A DNA stretch of 64,000 bases from Fidelibacterota bacterium (GTDB lineage: Bacteria; Fidelibacterota; Marinisomatia; Marinisomatales; TCS55): positions 1-64,000 of the forward strand of contig SCKN01000006.1 in assembly GCA_004124385.1 (NCBI GenBank), read 5' to 3'. A program made the translations under genes and the position numbers. A model generated the notes under the pieces. It was given only the letters and a program-made list of their open reading frames with translations. It did no database searches and was not told where the DNA came from. Positions 34,654 through 45,881 of the stretch are shown here, piece by piece; positions within the stretch are counted from its first letter, which is position 1; every line of letters starts with the position of its first letter.

Positions 34654-36450
34654 CTAAAAAGCATACAAAACTCCCCATTGAATCATACCTGATTTCGGAT
34701 TATCAATTTGAAATGCATAATCCATTCGAATGGGTCCTAAAGGAGATGCATATGTTAGTCCTACTCCAGCGTTCCAGCTCAATCTTCTCAAGTCAATTTC
34801 AGTAATCGTATCCCATATTTGACCTCCATCAATAAATACTTCAGCACCCAATGCACCCATAATTGGAAAACGAATTTCATAACTGGATAAAAAGCGAATT
34901 TCTTTACCATTTTTGTAGATATCACTCTTTCTTTCATCTGGATATTGAAGAGCATGCCAACCACGTAATGATTTTGCTCCACCCAGATAAAATTTATCAA
35001 ATAAGACTTCTTCGTAATCATTATACTCATCTTGCCAATTAAAAATCATCCCATATAAAATTCGTGAGGCAAAAACAATTTTACGTGGCAGAGGTAAATA
35101 CGATTGTATCCCAGTATCTATTTTTTGATATTTTCTGGTACCTCCCAATGGACCTCCTACACTGTAGATATCTCCTGTAATTACAATACCTTTTGTTGGG
35201 AATAATGGATTATCTGAAAAGTCAAATTTTGTTTTGAGTGATATCATACGCTGTTCTACATCTGATGCACTGCCCTCTTGCTGACTAAATTTTTCCCAGC
35301 GCATTCCAAACTCAACAAATGATGTTTCTGTTAATCGATTTATAGATGACCATTTAAATCCATAACGGAGAATAAATGGATTATCACTGGATCCATATTT
35401 CTTATACAATTCATATAATGCCTGAACTTTCGTAGGAAAGCGTAAATTCATCAGCCATTGATTTTCCAAATTAACATTGATTTTAAAACGGGGATAACGC
35501 AAACCTTCTTCAGTCGGAAGGTCAATTGAAGTTTCAGCTGATAATCGAGTGGTAGATCCAAACAAACTTCTATTTTTCCATTTGAGAAATGCACCCGGAC
35601 CAGATAAGGTAAGACCACCAAACTCAATGGGCACAAACCCGCCTTCAGAACTGATTTCTCTCTTTGGGAAATATCTCAATTCTACTACAATATTCACCAA
35701 CGTATCGCTTTGTATAAATTTTACAGGATAAATATTTGCAAAGGAGAATTGACTTGTTTCTAACAATCTGCGTTGAGATAATTGTACATCATCTAAATTA
35801 TATAAATCTCCCTTTTCAAAATATAATTCTCTATCAACAACATAGAGTTTAAGAGAGTCAACGCCTTCAATAAAAATATTATTTATATAAACATCCGGTC
35901 CTTCGTTAATTATAATTTCAATATCAACAGAATCTTTAATTTGTGTCTTAACATCAATATTGGCAAATAATTTTCCTTTACGATAATAATTCTCTTCAAC
36001 AACTTCTAAATTTGAATTTAATGCTACAGGATTAAAGGGATTATTTTTTTTCAAGTTTAATTTTTTTAGAATGTTTTGCTTACTAACAAGTTGATTCCCT
36101 TTTACGTCAATCTTGTTTATATAACTTCTTTTCCCTTCATTAATAATAAAGTAAATATCTATAACGTTGTTTTCTGTAATGAATGAATCTCGAACAGTTG
36201 TTTGTAAATATCCTTCTGTTACATATCGGTTCTTAATTGTAATTGCATCCAGTTTTAAAATCCGTCGATCAAATACCGTTTTTGAGAATATATAGGATCC
36301 TTTAAGGTTTACATTTTTTATTAATTTCCCCTCTGAAATCGCTTCATTGCCTATAAAGTATACTTCATTCACAAAAAGCGTTTTATCGCTTTGTGCAAAG
36401 ACTATCCCCAAGGTGAGGACAATAATTCCCCAGTATCTGAAACTGTGCAT
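34654..36450 (-). CDS. Omp85-family outer-membrane protein (TamA/BamA-like)
   Basis: From ATG 36450 the protein has 598 residues with signal peptide MHSFRYWGIIVLTLGIVFAQ. Three to four POTRA domains follow, with repeated starts VNEVYFIGNEAIS, INKIDVKGNQLVS and INNIFIEGV, and then a C-terminal 16-strand barrel with LGGAKSLRGW (the conserved lid-lock loop) and LGPIRMDYAF near the end. Its partner is the TamB-like gene 13 bases upstream, so TamA is the more likely role; a BamA role is possible as no other Omp85 is in view. Confidence 0.88.
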   Translation of the reverse strand: MHSFRYWGIIVLTLGIVFAQSDKTLFVNEVYFIGNEAISEGKLIKNVNLKGSYIFSKTVFDRRILKLDAITIKNRYVTEGYLQTTVRDSFITENNVIDIYFIINEGKRSYINKIDVKGNQLVSKQNILKKLNLKKNNPFNPVALNSNLEVVEENYYRKGKLFANIDVKTQIKDSVDIEIIINEGPDVYINNIFIEGVDSLKLYVVDRELYFEKGDLYNLDDVQLSQRRLLETSQFSFANIYPVKFIQSDTLVNIVVELRYFPKREISSEGGFVPIEFGGLTLSGPGAFLKWKNRSLFGSTTRLSAETSIDLPTEEGLRYPRFKINVNLENQWLMNLRFPTKVQALYELYKKYGSSDNPFILRYGFKWSSINRLTETSFVEFGMRWEKFSQQEGSASDVEQRMISLKTKFDFSDNPLFPTKGIVITGDIYSVGGPLGGTRKYQKIDTGIQSYLPLPRKIVFASRILYGMIFNWQDEYNDYEEVLFDKFYLGGAKSLRGWHALQYPDERKSDIYKNGKEIRFLSSYEIRFPIMGALGAEVFIDGGQIWDTITEIDLRRLSWNAGVGLTYASPLGPIRMDYAFQIDNPKSGMIQWGVLYAF

Positions 36451-36463
36451 ATTAAATGTGTAT

Positions 36464-39400
36464 TTAGTACGAGTATCGTAGGCGGTATTTGACGTGCATA
36501 TTACCTGTTTCGTCAACATTTCCCACTAGGGAAACATAACGATTTAATCGGAGTTCTACACCGACTTTATTTGTGGTAGGATTGGATAAGGAAAAAGAAC
36601 GATGATAAGAATAATTAAATGAAAGATTATCTGAAATCTGTCGTTCAGCTGTGATAGTAAAATCCTGATCGGTATTTTGGCTAATAAATCCAGCGGCACC
36701 TGAAATGCTTACATTGTCTATGATTCCCGCTTGACTTAATCCTGTTACTTGTAAAATATTTTTTTCCAGTTGCCGTTCCAAATATGCTCCAAATATATTT
36801 TGAGCACGGTTTCCAAAGCCCTTTGCAGATATCTTATTATCATCAAAACGACTTCGAATTGTCAATAATTCAATAATATCACTTTCTGAAAATCCACTGG
36901 AAGATTCCAGAACTAATTGAGGATTATCCAAATGTCCCACTAATTGTATATATATTTGCTCCTGATTAATTTTTGTTTGAGCAGATATATCAAAATAGGG
37001 ATTAAATCCTTTTTTATCCAGAACCATATATCCTTCTGTTATTGTGAATACATCTCCATAATAATAAAACTTTCCATCTCGAACATACAATTCGCCACCA
37101 AAATCTGATGGTTTATTTCCAAATTTTGTCAGACTTAACTCTCCAGATAAATAAGCATCAATTTGTGAATTACGTAAAGCGAAATCTCCGGTCAAAGGAA
37201 ACGTGAGTTTATAATTAATAACTGTACTCCCCTCTTCATCAAAAGTTTCTACATCTGAATTAGAAACAAACTCTTGATACATAACAGCATCAATGGGTTC
37301 AATTATGCCTGATATTTCTATCACATCCTTCCCAGTTAAATTAAGATCCACATTTACAATGCCCTCAATATCACCTAATAAAGTTCTAAAATGAATCTCA
37401 TTTCCTTTGATTTTAAGATCATAGACTGGTTTGAAAAATTCTGTCATATCCATCGTACCTGAAATAAACATATTATGTTTTTTAGTTTTAGAGGGATCTT
37501 TGACCATACTTCCAGCAAATGATTTCCATTCAAATGTATTTTGATTTAATTCTGCATGTCCTTGAACATTATATATTGGGTCATCCAGTTGCAGTGAATA
37601 AATCGTACCTTCTTTAGAGGTTAAATATCCGTTTCGGATTAAATTATTCCTCGGTCCTAATACCTCTAATTCAAATTCAAAATCTCCTATAATAGAGTCA
37701 ACATCTGTCAAATAAGCAGTTAAAAACTCGAGGGTTTTTGTATGACCAGTCACATAAACCCACATTGAATCATCCTTGAAATATTCACCAAAATTTTCAG
37801 AAGCAATATTATAGTCAATAGGTAAAAAAGCTGCACCTGAAAGTTTTGATCCATTGTAACTGGAAGTATATTTGTTAAAGTATAATCGTTTACCATCAAA
37901 TAATCCTTCAGTGGTTACAGTACCAAGTGGTAGCCTGTCCCAGATAGCATCTTCAATGTAAAGATCAAAATTGTATAGTGTTTTTCTAGTACTTCCTCCC
38001 AGATGAAAACTGCCGGAAATCTTACCATCCATAAACGTTGATGACTGACTGAATTGTGTTAAAAGTGACATGTCCAATTCATCAAAAATAATATAAAAAT
38101 CAAATTCGCGGTCTCCATCATCTATTTTGCCAAGAGGTACAAAACCAGAAATTAAAATACGTTTTCGATCATCGGCTATCAATGAAACTTCTTCTAAATT
38201 TAAAAGAGATTTGTATAAAGATCCTTTTAATTTCATCTCTGAAAATTTCTGCCTGGCAGCAATACCGTTTTTCAGAGTTAAGTCCATTTTCACTTCGAGA
38301 TAGTCATCTCGATCTGCAATGGAAATATCTCCAAAGCTTGTTCCAGAAACATGATAGCGGATATCATCGGTAAATAGTTTCATGATATCAGCATTTATAT
38401 TTGTTAAATGAAAAATCCCTCTAATTTTTTCACTAATGGTCATTTGCCCCGAAGCAATGCCGTCATCTATATGAATTTCAAAAGGATGGATTTCGATTTT
38501 ATCCGGTTCAAATTCCACGGAGAAGGGTTTGGCGCTTATAAAATAATGGTTTTCATAGGCCAGTTGCATGTGATTTAAAGTTAAAATACTATCTGGTGAC
38601 AAAATTCCTGATATTTGCAGAAAATTTTCTGACTGATTGAATTCAGCGCTCTGGATAACAATACCATCCTGGGAAAAAGCAATATCAACCAAACCGTTAT
38701 CAAATGCATACTTCCGCCACGAGCCCCGACCAATTTTTCCTCTGAAAAAACCATCACCGCCATTCTGTGTTGGAATCCAATGGACATTCATTTTTATTTG
38801 ATCCAAGAAAATGTCATGATAACCCAGATTAATAAATTCTAATTCAGCTCTAATCGATGGATTATCTATTGTACCTGTCACTTGTAAATCACCTGTTGCA
38901 TAACCGCTGTTTAGTGAATCGCTCCAAAAATTATTTATTAAAAAAACACTGGCATCATTCAGTTTCAGATCCATGTCCAGTGTTCTATCCTGAAGATTTG
39001 CATATCCTTTAAGTGTTACAGAACTCGGACCTATAGCAAAGGATAATGGCGAATCTATAGAAAAGATTTGATCATTGTATGAAAATGTTCCAGAAATGGA
39101 AATATCACGATCACCATATAATTCAGATTCATTCACTTCCATGGTTACAGAAATATCATTTATATTATTTTTTTGAATAGTCCCTTCCAGCATGATAGTA
39201 CCATTTACATTCGTCTGCTGTTGTTCAGTAATCCATTTACTCAAATCAAAATGTGTTAATAACATATTGCCACTGATACGGCCATTATCTTCATAAATCC
39301 CTGACAAAGAGAGATTGGTGTCTTCACTGTCTAAGCTTAAGCGGTTTAGTGAAAAATGATTATCATGTCGTGTTAAAGAAAGTTGCCCTTTCATGTATAA

Positions 39401-40249
39401 ACCTATTGGATTTTTTACTATCACATCTCCAGCATAGTGAACTAAATCCGATTCAAAATGAATAAATGTTTCCAATGAAGAAAATTTTGGTTTTAAGGGT
39501 AAATTTTCAAAAATCTTTTCTGGGAAATCATAGCGTTCAATATGGATATCACCAGTTAAATCTGGCAGAATTGTCCAATCGTAATGAATTTCACCATCAA
39601 ATGGCAAGCCATTCATAACACCGTTAGCAGATGTAAAATGAGCGCTGGTTTCAAATAGCGTAAACGCAGTGTTTCTCAATAAAATATATCCGGATGTATC
39701 ATTTATTGAGGCAGAAAATTCATTTATAAAAAACTCCTTTTGATCTTGAGTAATTTCAAGACGGCTATCCAACTTTAATTGTAGCATTGTAATATTATTA
39801 TTTATTGGAATATTAATAACACCACCTAATCTCAAGTCTTCAATAACAAAGTTTAATTCGGTAGGAACTTCTATTTCTAAACTATCTTTAGTATCAAACG
39901 TTAACGAATCCGTATTTAAAATCGGATACACATTTATATTCTCTACGCGTAATTGTGATAATGTTGGTGAAGTAAATAAACTTCTAAAATAATTTATTTT
40001 AATCGAGAATTCGCCAAAAGTAACTACAGATCCATTTTCATGGGAAAACGTCATTCCCCTACCCTGAATTACTCCAAGCAGGTTTCCCTTCAGATCAGGA
40101 ATGCTCACTTGCCATTCAGAGTTTATTGATAATTTGAAGTTTACATATTTCTCTATTGATATGCGCCATAACGATGACTGTAAAATTATATTTACAGCTA
40201 TAAATATAATGAAAATAATTCCGAGCAATATGGATTTTAAGTGTGTCAT
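36464..40249 (-). CDS. TamB-like inner-membrane/periplasmic lipid-transport bridge
   Basis: The 1261-residue protein has one N-terminal membrane anchor (ILLGIIFIIFIAVNIILQ), a long AsmA/TamB beta-taco periplasmic domain with repeated 10-15-residue strand pairs, and a C-terminal DUF490/TamB domain (YLERQLEKNILQVTGL, ITAERQISDNLSFNYSYHR, YRLRYSY). TamB-like proteins span the periplasm and move phospholipids or assist barrel proteins with TamA. The gene is immediately upstream of the Omp85 gene. Confidence 0.88.
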   Translation of the reverse strand: MTHLKSILLGIIFIIFIAVNIILQSSLWRISIEKYVNFKLSINSEWQVSIPDLKGNLLGVIQGRGMTFSHENGSVVTFGEFSIKINYFRSLFTSPTLSQLRVENINVYPILNTDSLTFDTKDSLEIEVPTELNFVIEDLRLGGVINIPINNNITMLQLKLDSRLEITQDQKEFFINEFSASINDTSGYILLRNTAFTLFETSAHFTSANGVMNGLPFDGEIHYDWTILPDLTGDIHIERYDFPEKIFENLPLKPKFSSLETFIHFESDLVHYAGDVIVKNPIGLYMKGQLSLTRHDNHFSLNRLSLDSEDTNLSLSGIYEDNGRISGNMLLTHFDLSKWITEQQQTNVNGTIMLEGTIQKNNINDISVTMEVNESELYGDRDISISGTFSYNDQIFSIDSPLSFAIGPSSVTLKGYANLQDRTLDMDLKLNDASVFLINNFWSDSLNSGYATGDLQVTGTIDNPSIRAELEFINLGYHDIFLDQIKMNVHWIPTQNGGDGFFRGKIGRGSWRKYAFDNGLVDIAFSQDGIVIQSAEFNQSENFLQISGILSPDSILTLNHMQLAYENHYFISAKPFSVEFEPDKIEIHPFEIHIDDGIASGQMTISEKIRGIFHLTNINADIMKLFTDDIRYHVSGTSFGDISIADRDDYLEVKMDLTLKNGIAARQKFSEMKLKGSLYKSLLNLEEVSLIADDRKRILISGFVPLGKIDDGDREFDFYIIFDELDMSLLTQFSQSSTFMDGKISGSFHLGGSTRKTLYNFDLYIEDAIWDRLPLGTVTTEGLFDGKRLYFNKYTSSYNGSKLSGAAFLPIDYNIASENFGEYFKDDSMWVYVTGHTKTLEFLTAYLTDVDSIIGDFEFELEVLGPRNNLIRNGYLTSKEGTIYSLQLDDPIYNVQGHAELNQNTFEWKSFAGSMVKDPSKTKKHNMFISGTMDMTEFFKPVYDLKIKGNEIHFRTLLGDIEGIVNVDLNLTGKDVIEISGIIEPIDAVMYQEFVSNSDVETFDEEGSTVINYKLTFPLTGDFALRNSQIDAYLSGELSLTKFGNKPSDFGGELYVRDGKFYYYGDVFTITEGYMVLDKKGFNPYFDISAQTKINQEQIYIQLVGHLDNPQLVLESSSGFSESDIIELLTIRSRFDDNKISAKGFGNRAQNIFGAYLERQLEKNILQVTGLSQAGIIDNVSISGAAGFISQNTDQDFTITAERQISDNLSFNYSYHRSFSLSNPTTNKVGVELRLNRYVSLVGNVDETGNMHVKYRLRYSY

Positions 40250-40306
40250 GTATTATGTATATGGATACCCATCAATACGAATATACATGTGCAGGGTTCC
40301 AAATAC

Positions 40307-40335
40307 AAAAAAAGCGTTCATAAGAACGTTTTTTA
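40307..40335 (-). terminator. Terminator after dnaK
   Basis: On the minus strand A6-CGTTC-TTATG-style hairpin GAACG follows the dnaK stop by about 20 bases (arms at 40315-40319 and 40324-40328) and ends in seven T. It separates dnaK from the TamB-like gene. Confidence 0.8.
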
Positions 40336-40355
40336 GGTTTTATTTTAATCGTTTT

Positions 40356-42257
40356 TTAATCTACAACTTCAAAGTCGGCATCTTCAATCTCGCCTTCTTC
40401 TTTTTTCTTCTTTTCAGCTCCATTAGAAGATGTTTCTGTTGTAGTTTGTCCAGTTTCTTTGCTGGCTTCGTACATTTTGGAAGCTAGTTTATTCCATTCG
40501 CTGTTTAATTCATCTGTTGCAGATTTTATATCATCTTTATTAGAACCAGAGTTTGCAGTTTTCAGCCTTTCAACTACATCCGTAATCGTTTTTTTCTCTT
40601 CATCGGATAATTTATCGCCAAACTCATCAATATTCTTTTCTGTTTGATAAACAAGCTGTTCAGCCTGATTATGCAAATCGACCATTTCGCGTTTATCTTT
40701 ATCTTCAGATTCATTTTTCTTGGCATCATTTACCATTTTATCAATTTCTGCTTCGCTTAATCCACTTGATGCTTCAATACGAATGCTTTGTTCTTTGCCG
40801 GAAGCCTTGTCTTTTGCACTCACATTCAAAATACCGTTGGCATCAATATCAAAACCAACCTCAATCTGCGGTACACCTCTTGGTGAAGGTGGAATCCCAT
40901 CCAGATGAAAGCGTCCAATTGTTTTATTATCAATTGCCATTTCACGTTCACCTTGCAGTACATGAATTTCTACAGTGGTTTGATTATCTGCTGCTGTGCT
41001 AAACACTTGAGACTTATGAGTGGGAATAGTTGTATTCCGTTCTATTAGATTTGTGGATACGCTACCTAATGTTTCGATGCCTAATGAAAGGGGTGTTACA
41101 TCAAGTAATAGAATATCATCAACATCACCGGCTAATACTCCACCTTGAATGGCAGCTCCAAGAGCTACAACTTCATCAGGGTTCACACTTTTATTCGGTT
41201 CTTTGCCAAATATTTCCTTTACTTTTTCCTGGATCTTTGGCATTCGTGTCGAACCACCTACAAGAATTACTTCATCAATTTCTGATGCGGATAGACCGGC
41301 ATCTTTAATCGCTTTTTTACATGGCTCAATTATTCTTTCAACCAAATCTGAAACCAATTCTTCAAATTTTGCACGAGTCAAAGTAATATTTAGATGTTTC
41401 GGTCCCGAAGCATCTGCTGTTACAAAAGGGAGATTTATTTCAGTTTGTTTTGAAGTAGATAATTCCTTTTTAGCATTTTCAGCTGCTTCTCTCAAGCGTT
41501 GTAATGCCATTGGATCTTTGCGTAAATCAATTCCATCACTTTTATTGAATTCATCTGCAATCCAATTAATAACTTTTTGATCAAAATCATCACCACCTAA
41601 ATGTGTATCTCCATTGGTTGATTTTACTTCAAAAACTCCATCACCTAATTCAAGGACAGAAATATCAAATGTTCCACCGCCTAAATCAAATACAGCAATT
41701 TTTTCATCCTTCTTTTTATCCATACCGTAGGCAAGAGATGCCGCAGTTGGTTCATTGATTATTCGTCGAACATTTAATCCTGCAATTTTTCCGGCATCTT
41801 TTGTAGCCTGTCGTTGTGAATCATTAAAATATGCAGGTACTGTAATCACAGCATCAGTTACAGTCGTACCCAAATATTCTTCAGCCATTTGTTTTAATTT
41901 TTGCAAAATCATGGCACTGATTTCTGGCGGTGTATATTCTTTATCATCTATCTTAACTGCCAAGCCTCCACCTTTTTTCTTTTCAACTTTATACGGAACT
42001 TCTTCAAGTTCAGTACCAACTTCATCAAACATTCTACCCATGAAGCGTTTTATCGAAAAAATTGTTTTTTGAGGATTGGTAACAGCCTGACGTTTGGCCG
42101 GCTGACCAATTAAGCGTTCGTCATTTTTTGTAAATGCAACGACAGAAGGGGTTGTCCGCCCACCTTCTGGATTATTAATTACAGACGGTTCCCCACCTTC
42201 CAATACTGCTACACAAGAATTAGTTGTACCTAAGTCAATTCCAATTATTTTACTCAT
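40356..42257 (-). CDS. dnaK: Chaperone protein DnaK (Hsp70)
   Basis: The 633-residue Hsp70 begins [20 protein letters not shown] with the ATP-binding phosphate loop, then [20 protein letters not shown] and [15 protein letters not shown]. The linker is [18 protein letters not shown], and the tail has the conserved [14 protein letters not shown] end. grpE and dnaJ are not adjacent and no CIRCE element is visible upstream, so heat-shock regulation is not obvious. A terminator follows. Confidence 0.98.
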   Translation of the reverse strand: MSKIIGIDLGTTNSCVAVLEGGEPSVINNPEGGRTTPSVVAFTKNDERLIGQPAKRQAVTNPQKTIFSIKRFMGRMFDEVGTELEEVPYKVEKKKGGGLAVKIDDKEYTPPEISAMILQKLKQMAEEYLGTTVTDAVITVPAYFNDSQRQATKDAGKIAGLNVRRIINEPTAASLAYGMDKKKDEKIAVFDLGGGTFDISVLELGDGVFEVKSTNGDTHLGGDDFDQKVINWIADEFNKSDGIDLRKDPMALQRLREAAENAKKELSTSKQTEINLPFVTADASGPKHLNITLTRAKFEELVSDLVERIIEPCKKAIKDAGLSASEIDEVILVGGSTRMPKIQEKVKEIFGKEPNKSVNPDEVVALGAAIQGGVLAGDVDDILLLDVTPLSLGIETLGSVSTNLIERNTTIPTHKSQVFSTAADNQTTVEIHVLQGEREMAIDNKTIGRFHLDGIPPSPRGVPQIEVGFDIDANGILNVSAKDKASGKEQSIRIEASSGLSEAEIDKMVNDAKKNESEDKDKREMVDLHNQAEQLVYQTEKNIDEFGDKLSDEEKKTITDVVERLKTANSGSNKDDIKSATDELNSEWNKLASKMYEASKETGQTTTETSSNGAEKKKKEEGEIEDADFEVVD

Positions 42258-42300
42258 GATTTATTTCTCCATTATTTTATTTACATTAATGTTTTGAAAA

Positions 42301-42522
42301 TTAATAGCGCACAAACCATAATGGTTGCTGATAATAATTTTTCACAGGTCGGTCTACAATACGAGTATAAACCCATCCTGCCAACCAAAGAGCTATAATC
42401 AAAGGAAGTACTAAATTAAGTAGTATTGAAAAAATACCGACAACAATAATCAAGGTGAAAGGTAGTATAAAAGCAATGCTGATATATGGATGATTGAGCA
42501 TAAATGTTTGTATTTTTTTCAT
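42301..42522 (-). CDS. Small two-helix membrane protein
   Basis: The 73-residue protein starts MKKIQTFMLNHPYISIAF, has two hydrophobic helices (about 16-35 and 38-56) and a polar tail VDRPVKNYYQQPLWFVRY. The start has AAGGAAAATA directly upstream. It lies between clpC and dnaK on the same strand, but no family is recognised. Clear strand, Shine-Dalgarno and topology make it likely real; function unknown. Confidence 0.6.
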   Translation of the reverse strand: MKKIQTFMLNHPYISIAFILPFTLIIVVGIFSILLNLVLPLIIALWLAGWVYTRIVDRPVKNYYQQPLWFVRY

Positions 42523-42671
42523 TATTTTCCTTAAATATTTTTTATATTTTTGTTCTGCAATTAATATCTGCTGTTTATATTACAATTATTATACCATAGC
42601 AGATTATTAACCTATATGGCACTGTAGAATTAAATTTTCGTCCTTTATGGCAGAATTTTGGTTGGTATTAC

Positions 42672-45170
42672 TTATTTTGTAGAATCAATAGGTGGAAATT
42701 TCTTTTGGGATTTACGTTTTTTGAGTGATCCTTTTGTATATAATAAAACTTCTTTTTTAGCATTCACATTTATAGTATCACCATCAACAAATTTTTCATC
42801 CAGTAGCATTTCAGAAATTGGATCTTCCAAGCTTTTTTGTATTTCCCGACGTAAATGACGGGCACCGTATTCAGGATTATATCCTTGCTTAACAAGTAAT
42901 TTGATTGCTGATTTTGTCAATTTAATTTTGATACCCTTACGTTGTAAATTGGTACGTATGTCTTCCAATTGAAGATTGATAATGTTCATTACATGTTCTT
43001 TAGTTAAAGAATGAAATACAATAGTTTCATCTATTCTATTTAAAAATTCTGGACTAAAAGTAGTTTTTACTTTCTCTATCAATTTATCCCGCATAACTTC
43101 ATACGATTGATCGGCGTTTTGCTCTACAAATCCCAGTGTTTTTCCTTGCGCAATTTCTTTGGTCCCAACATTGGACGTCATTATTATAATCGTATTCTTG
43201 AAATCAACTTTGCGGCTTAAGCTATCGGTAAGAATACCTTCATCAAAAAGTTGAAGTAAAAGGTTAAATACATCCGGATGTGCTTTTTCAATCTCATCGA
43301 AAAGAACAACAGAATAAGGGCTTCTCCTTACTTTTTCTGTTAATTCACCGCCTTCTTCATAGCCTATATATCCTGGAGGTGCACCAATCAAACGAGAAAT
43401 AGCAAACCGTTCAGAAAATTCCGACATATCTATTTTTATTATAGATCCTGTATGACTGAATAAATAATTTGCTAAAACTTTAGCCAATTCGGTTTTTCCT
43501 ACTCCAGTTGGCCCTAAAAATAAAAATACACCAATGGGGCGATTTGGATTTTTTAATCCTGCTCTAGCTCGTTGAATAGATTTAGATATACTATTTATAG
43601 CCTGTTCTTGACCAATAATATTTTTATGCAAAATATCTTTCATTTTTAGAAGTTTTTTTGTTTCAGACTCTGCAACTTTATTCACAGGGATGCCAGAAAC
43701 AAGCGCTACAACATCAGCAATTGTGTCTTCGGAAATCAATTCAGGTTTTGAATGTTCTTCTTCAAGCCATTTTTTTTGTGCTTTTGCTAATTTTGCAATC
43801 AATTTTTGTTCTTTATCACGATGTTTTGCAGCTTCTTCAAATTTTTGAGCAGCAACGACATTTTCTTTCCGCATTCTAACTACATCAATTTCTTTTTCAA
43901 GATTTAATATTTCCTGTGGGACTACAACATTATGCAAATGAGCCCTAGAACCAGCTTCATCCATGATATCAATTGCCTTATCCGGTAAAAATTTATCCGA
44001 TATATAACGATCAGATAAATATACACACGCTGCGATAGCGCTATCATCGTAACGAACATTATGATGGTCTTCATAGGTTTTTTTAAGTCCCATGAGGATT
44101 TCAATCGTTTCATCCTGATTGGGCGGATTAACTATAATTTTCTGGAAACGACGTTCCAAAGCACCATCTTTTTCAATATATTTACGGAACTCATCCAGAG
44201 TGGTAGCACCTATGCAATGAATATCCCCGCGCGCCAAAGCCGGTTTAAACATATTTGAAGCATCCAATGATCCCGAAGCACCGCCGGCGCCAACCAATGT
44301 ATGTAACTCATCAATAAATAAAATAAGATTTTCAGCGTTTTCCAGTTCAACCATGATTGTTTTCATGCGTTCTTCGAACTGACCACGATATTTCGTTCCA
44401 GCTACAATAGCAGCCAAATCAAGAGATAAAATGCGTTTATTATGGAGCAACCTTGGCACAGATTTCTCAATAATTCGCTGTGCAAGACCTTCAATAATGG
44501 CTGTCTTTCCAACTCCAGGCTCTCCAATCAAAACCGGATTATTTTTTTTACGACGTGTTAAAATCTGGGCAACGCGTTCGATTTCAGCCATTCGGCCAAT
44601 GACCGGATCCAACTTACCTTTTCTTGCGAGCTCTGTAATATTCCTCGAGAAATGATCTAATGCTGGAGTTTTGGACTTTTTACTTCTTTTTTCTTTTTTA
44701 ATGACAGGCAATACTTCATTTTCTTCATCGTCATCATCTGATACATCATCATTTAACAATTCCAAAACACCTTCATAATCAAGGTTATATGAATTCAATA
44801 CTTCAAAAGCAATACCTTCTGTTTCCTTGAACATTGCCAGCAATAAATGTTCATCATCGGCGACTGATGCTCCTAAAGCCGCTGCTTCATTATACGCATT
44901 TCTCAATATCCGTTCTGCTCGACGTGTTAATGGTAAATGCCCTAGAGTCATTGTGCCACCGGATGATTTAATCATATCTTCTATCATGGTCCGCATGTCA
45001 GCAAGATCAATATCATAAATATCCAAAATTTTTACACCCAGACCTACTTCTAGACGAATCATACCTAATAATAAATGTTCAGAACCAACATAACTATGTC
45101 CAAGGCGCAGAGCTTCTTCCTTGGCATGTTTCATTATCAATTGGACTCTCTTGGAAAAATTCTCTTTCAT
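42672..45170 (-). CDS. clpC: Clp protease ATP-binding subunit ClpC
   Basis: The 832-residue Hsp100 has two N-terminal Clp-N repeats (LGHSYVGSEHLLLGMI, LGASVADDEHLLLAMF), an acidic linker, AAA1 with GEPGVGKTAI, a UVR-type middle helix (ENVVAAQKFEEAAKHRDKEQ), and AAA2 with GPTGVGKTELA and SRLIGAPPGYIGYEEGG. The TLGF segment fits the ClpP-docking loop. It unfolds proteins for ClpP. No ctsR/mcsA/mcsB operon accompanies it, so control differs from Firmicutes. Confidence 0.97.
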   Translation of the reverse strand: MKENFSKRVQLIMKHAKEEALRLGHSYVGSEHLLLGMIRLEVGLGVKILDIYDIDLADMRTMIEDMIKSSGGTMTLGHLPLTRRAERILRNAYNEAAALGASVADDEHLLLAMFKETEGIAFEVLNSYNLDYEGVLELLNDDVSDDDDEENEVLPVIKKEKRSKKSKTPALDHFSRNITELARKGKLDPVIGRMAEIERVAQILTRRKKNNPVLIGEPGVGKTAIIEGLAQRIIEKSVPRLLHNKRILSLDLAAIVAGTKYRGQFEERMKTIMVELENAENLILFIDELHTLVGAGGASGSLDASNMFKPALARGDIHCIGATTLDEFRKYIEKDGALERRFQKIIVNPPNQDETIEILMGLKKTYEDHHNVRYDDSAIAACVYLSDRYISDKFLPDKAIDIMDEAGSRAHLHNVVVPQEILNLEKEIDVVRMRKENVVAAQKFEEAAKHRDKEQKLIAKLAKAQKKWLEEEHSKPELISEDTIADVVALVSGIPVNKVAESETKKLLKMKDILHKNIIGQEQAINSISKSIQRARAGLKNPNRPIGVFLFLGPTGVGKTELAKVLANYLFSHTGSIIKIDMSEFSERFAISRLIGAPPGYIGYEEGGELTEKVRRSPYSVVLFDEIEKAHPDVFNLLLQLFDEGILTDSLSRKVDFKNTIIIMTSNVGTKEIAQGKTLGFVEQNADQSYEVMRDKLIEKVKTTFSPEFLNRIDETIVFHSLTKEHVMNIINLQLEDIRTNLQRKGIKIKLTKSAIKLLVKQGYNPEYGARHLRREIQKSLEDPISEMLLDEKFVDGDTINVNAKKEVLLYTKGSLKKRKSQKKFPPIDSTK

Positions 45171-45203
45171 GGGTATCCTAAATTAAGCAGTGTTGGTTCA
45201 CAT

Positions 45204-45881
45204 TCAAATAATATCTATATGTTTTAACGATTCATTTTCTAAAACAAATCGCCGCTTTCCTATTTCAGCCACTTTTAAATTATGAGTTGTTATAACAATC
45301 GCTTGATTAAAATCATTATTTATTTTCTGAAATAATGATAATAATCGATCGGCATTATGCACATCTAAATTCCCGGTGGGTTCATCAGCTAAAACGACAT
45401 CAGGTTTTAAAATCAATGCTCGCAACACAGCCACTCTAAGGCGTTCACCGCCAGAAAGTTGTGCAGGATAATGTTTTTGGCGTTCAACCATACCCACATA
45501 ATCAAATAATTCATTTGCTCGCTCTTTTATTTCAGTCTCATTTCCGGAAATTAAGGCAGGCAATAATACATTTTCCATCGCTGTGAATTCTGGAAGTAAA
45601 TGATGAAATTGAAAAACAAATCCCAAATGCTTATTTCGAAGTTTGGAAAGATCTTCATCTGCTAGACTGTCGATATCCTGACCACAAATGGAAATAGAGC
45701 CACTATCTGGTTGATCAAGTGTACCTAAAATATTAAGTAGAGTTGTTTTTCCGGCACCCGACTGTCCCATGATGGTGATAATTTCTCCTTTTTGGAGTTC
45801 TAAATTTATATCTCTTAAAACATGGAGTTCTTTTTCACCATTGTGATATGATTTGCTTATATGGCTTGCGCTTAAGATCAT
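45204..45881 (-). CDS. lolD: LolD-type ABC transporter ATPase
   Basis: The 225-residue ABC ATPase has Walker A MGQSGAGKTTLLNILG, the Q-loop FQFHHLLPEFTAMENVLLP typical of LolD/MacB, the signature LSGGERLRVAVLRAL and Walker B VVLADEPTGNLD. It powers release of lipoproteins from the inner membrane. It overlaps the upstream permease gene by four bases (45878-45881), confirming the complex. Confidence 0.93.
   Translation of the reverse strand: MILSASHISKSYHNGEKELHVLRDINLELQKGEIITIMGQSGAGKTTLLNILGTLDQPDSGSISICGQDIDSLADEDLSKLRNKHLGFVFQFHHLLPEFTAMENVLLPALISGNETEIKERANELFDYVGMVERQKHYPAQLSGGERLRVAVLRALILKPDVVLADEPTGNLDVHNADRLLSLFQKINNDFNQAIVITTHNLKVAEIGKRRFVLENESLKHIDII

Noticed and set aside
42258-42300. 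CIRCE element before dnaK
   Set aside because: No TTAGCACTC-N9-GAGTGCTAA sequence.
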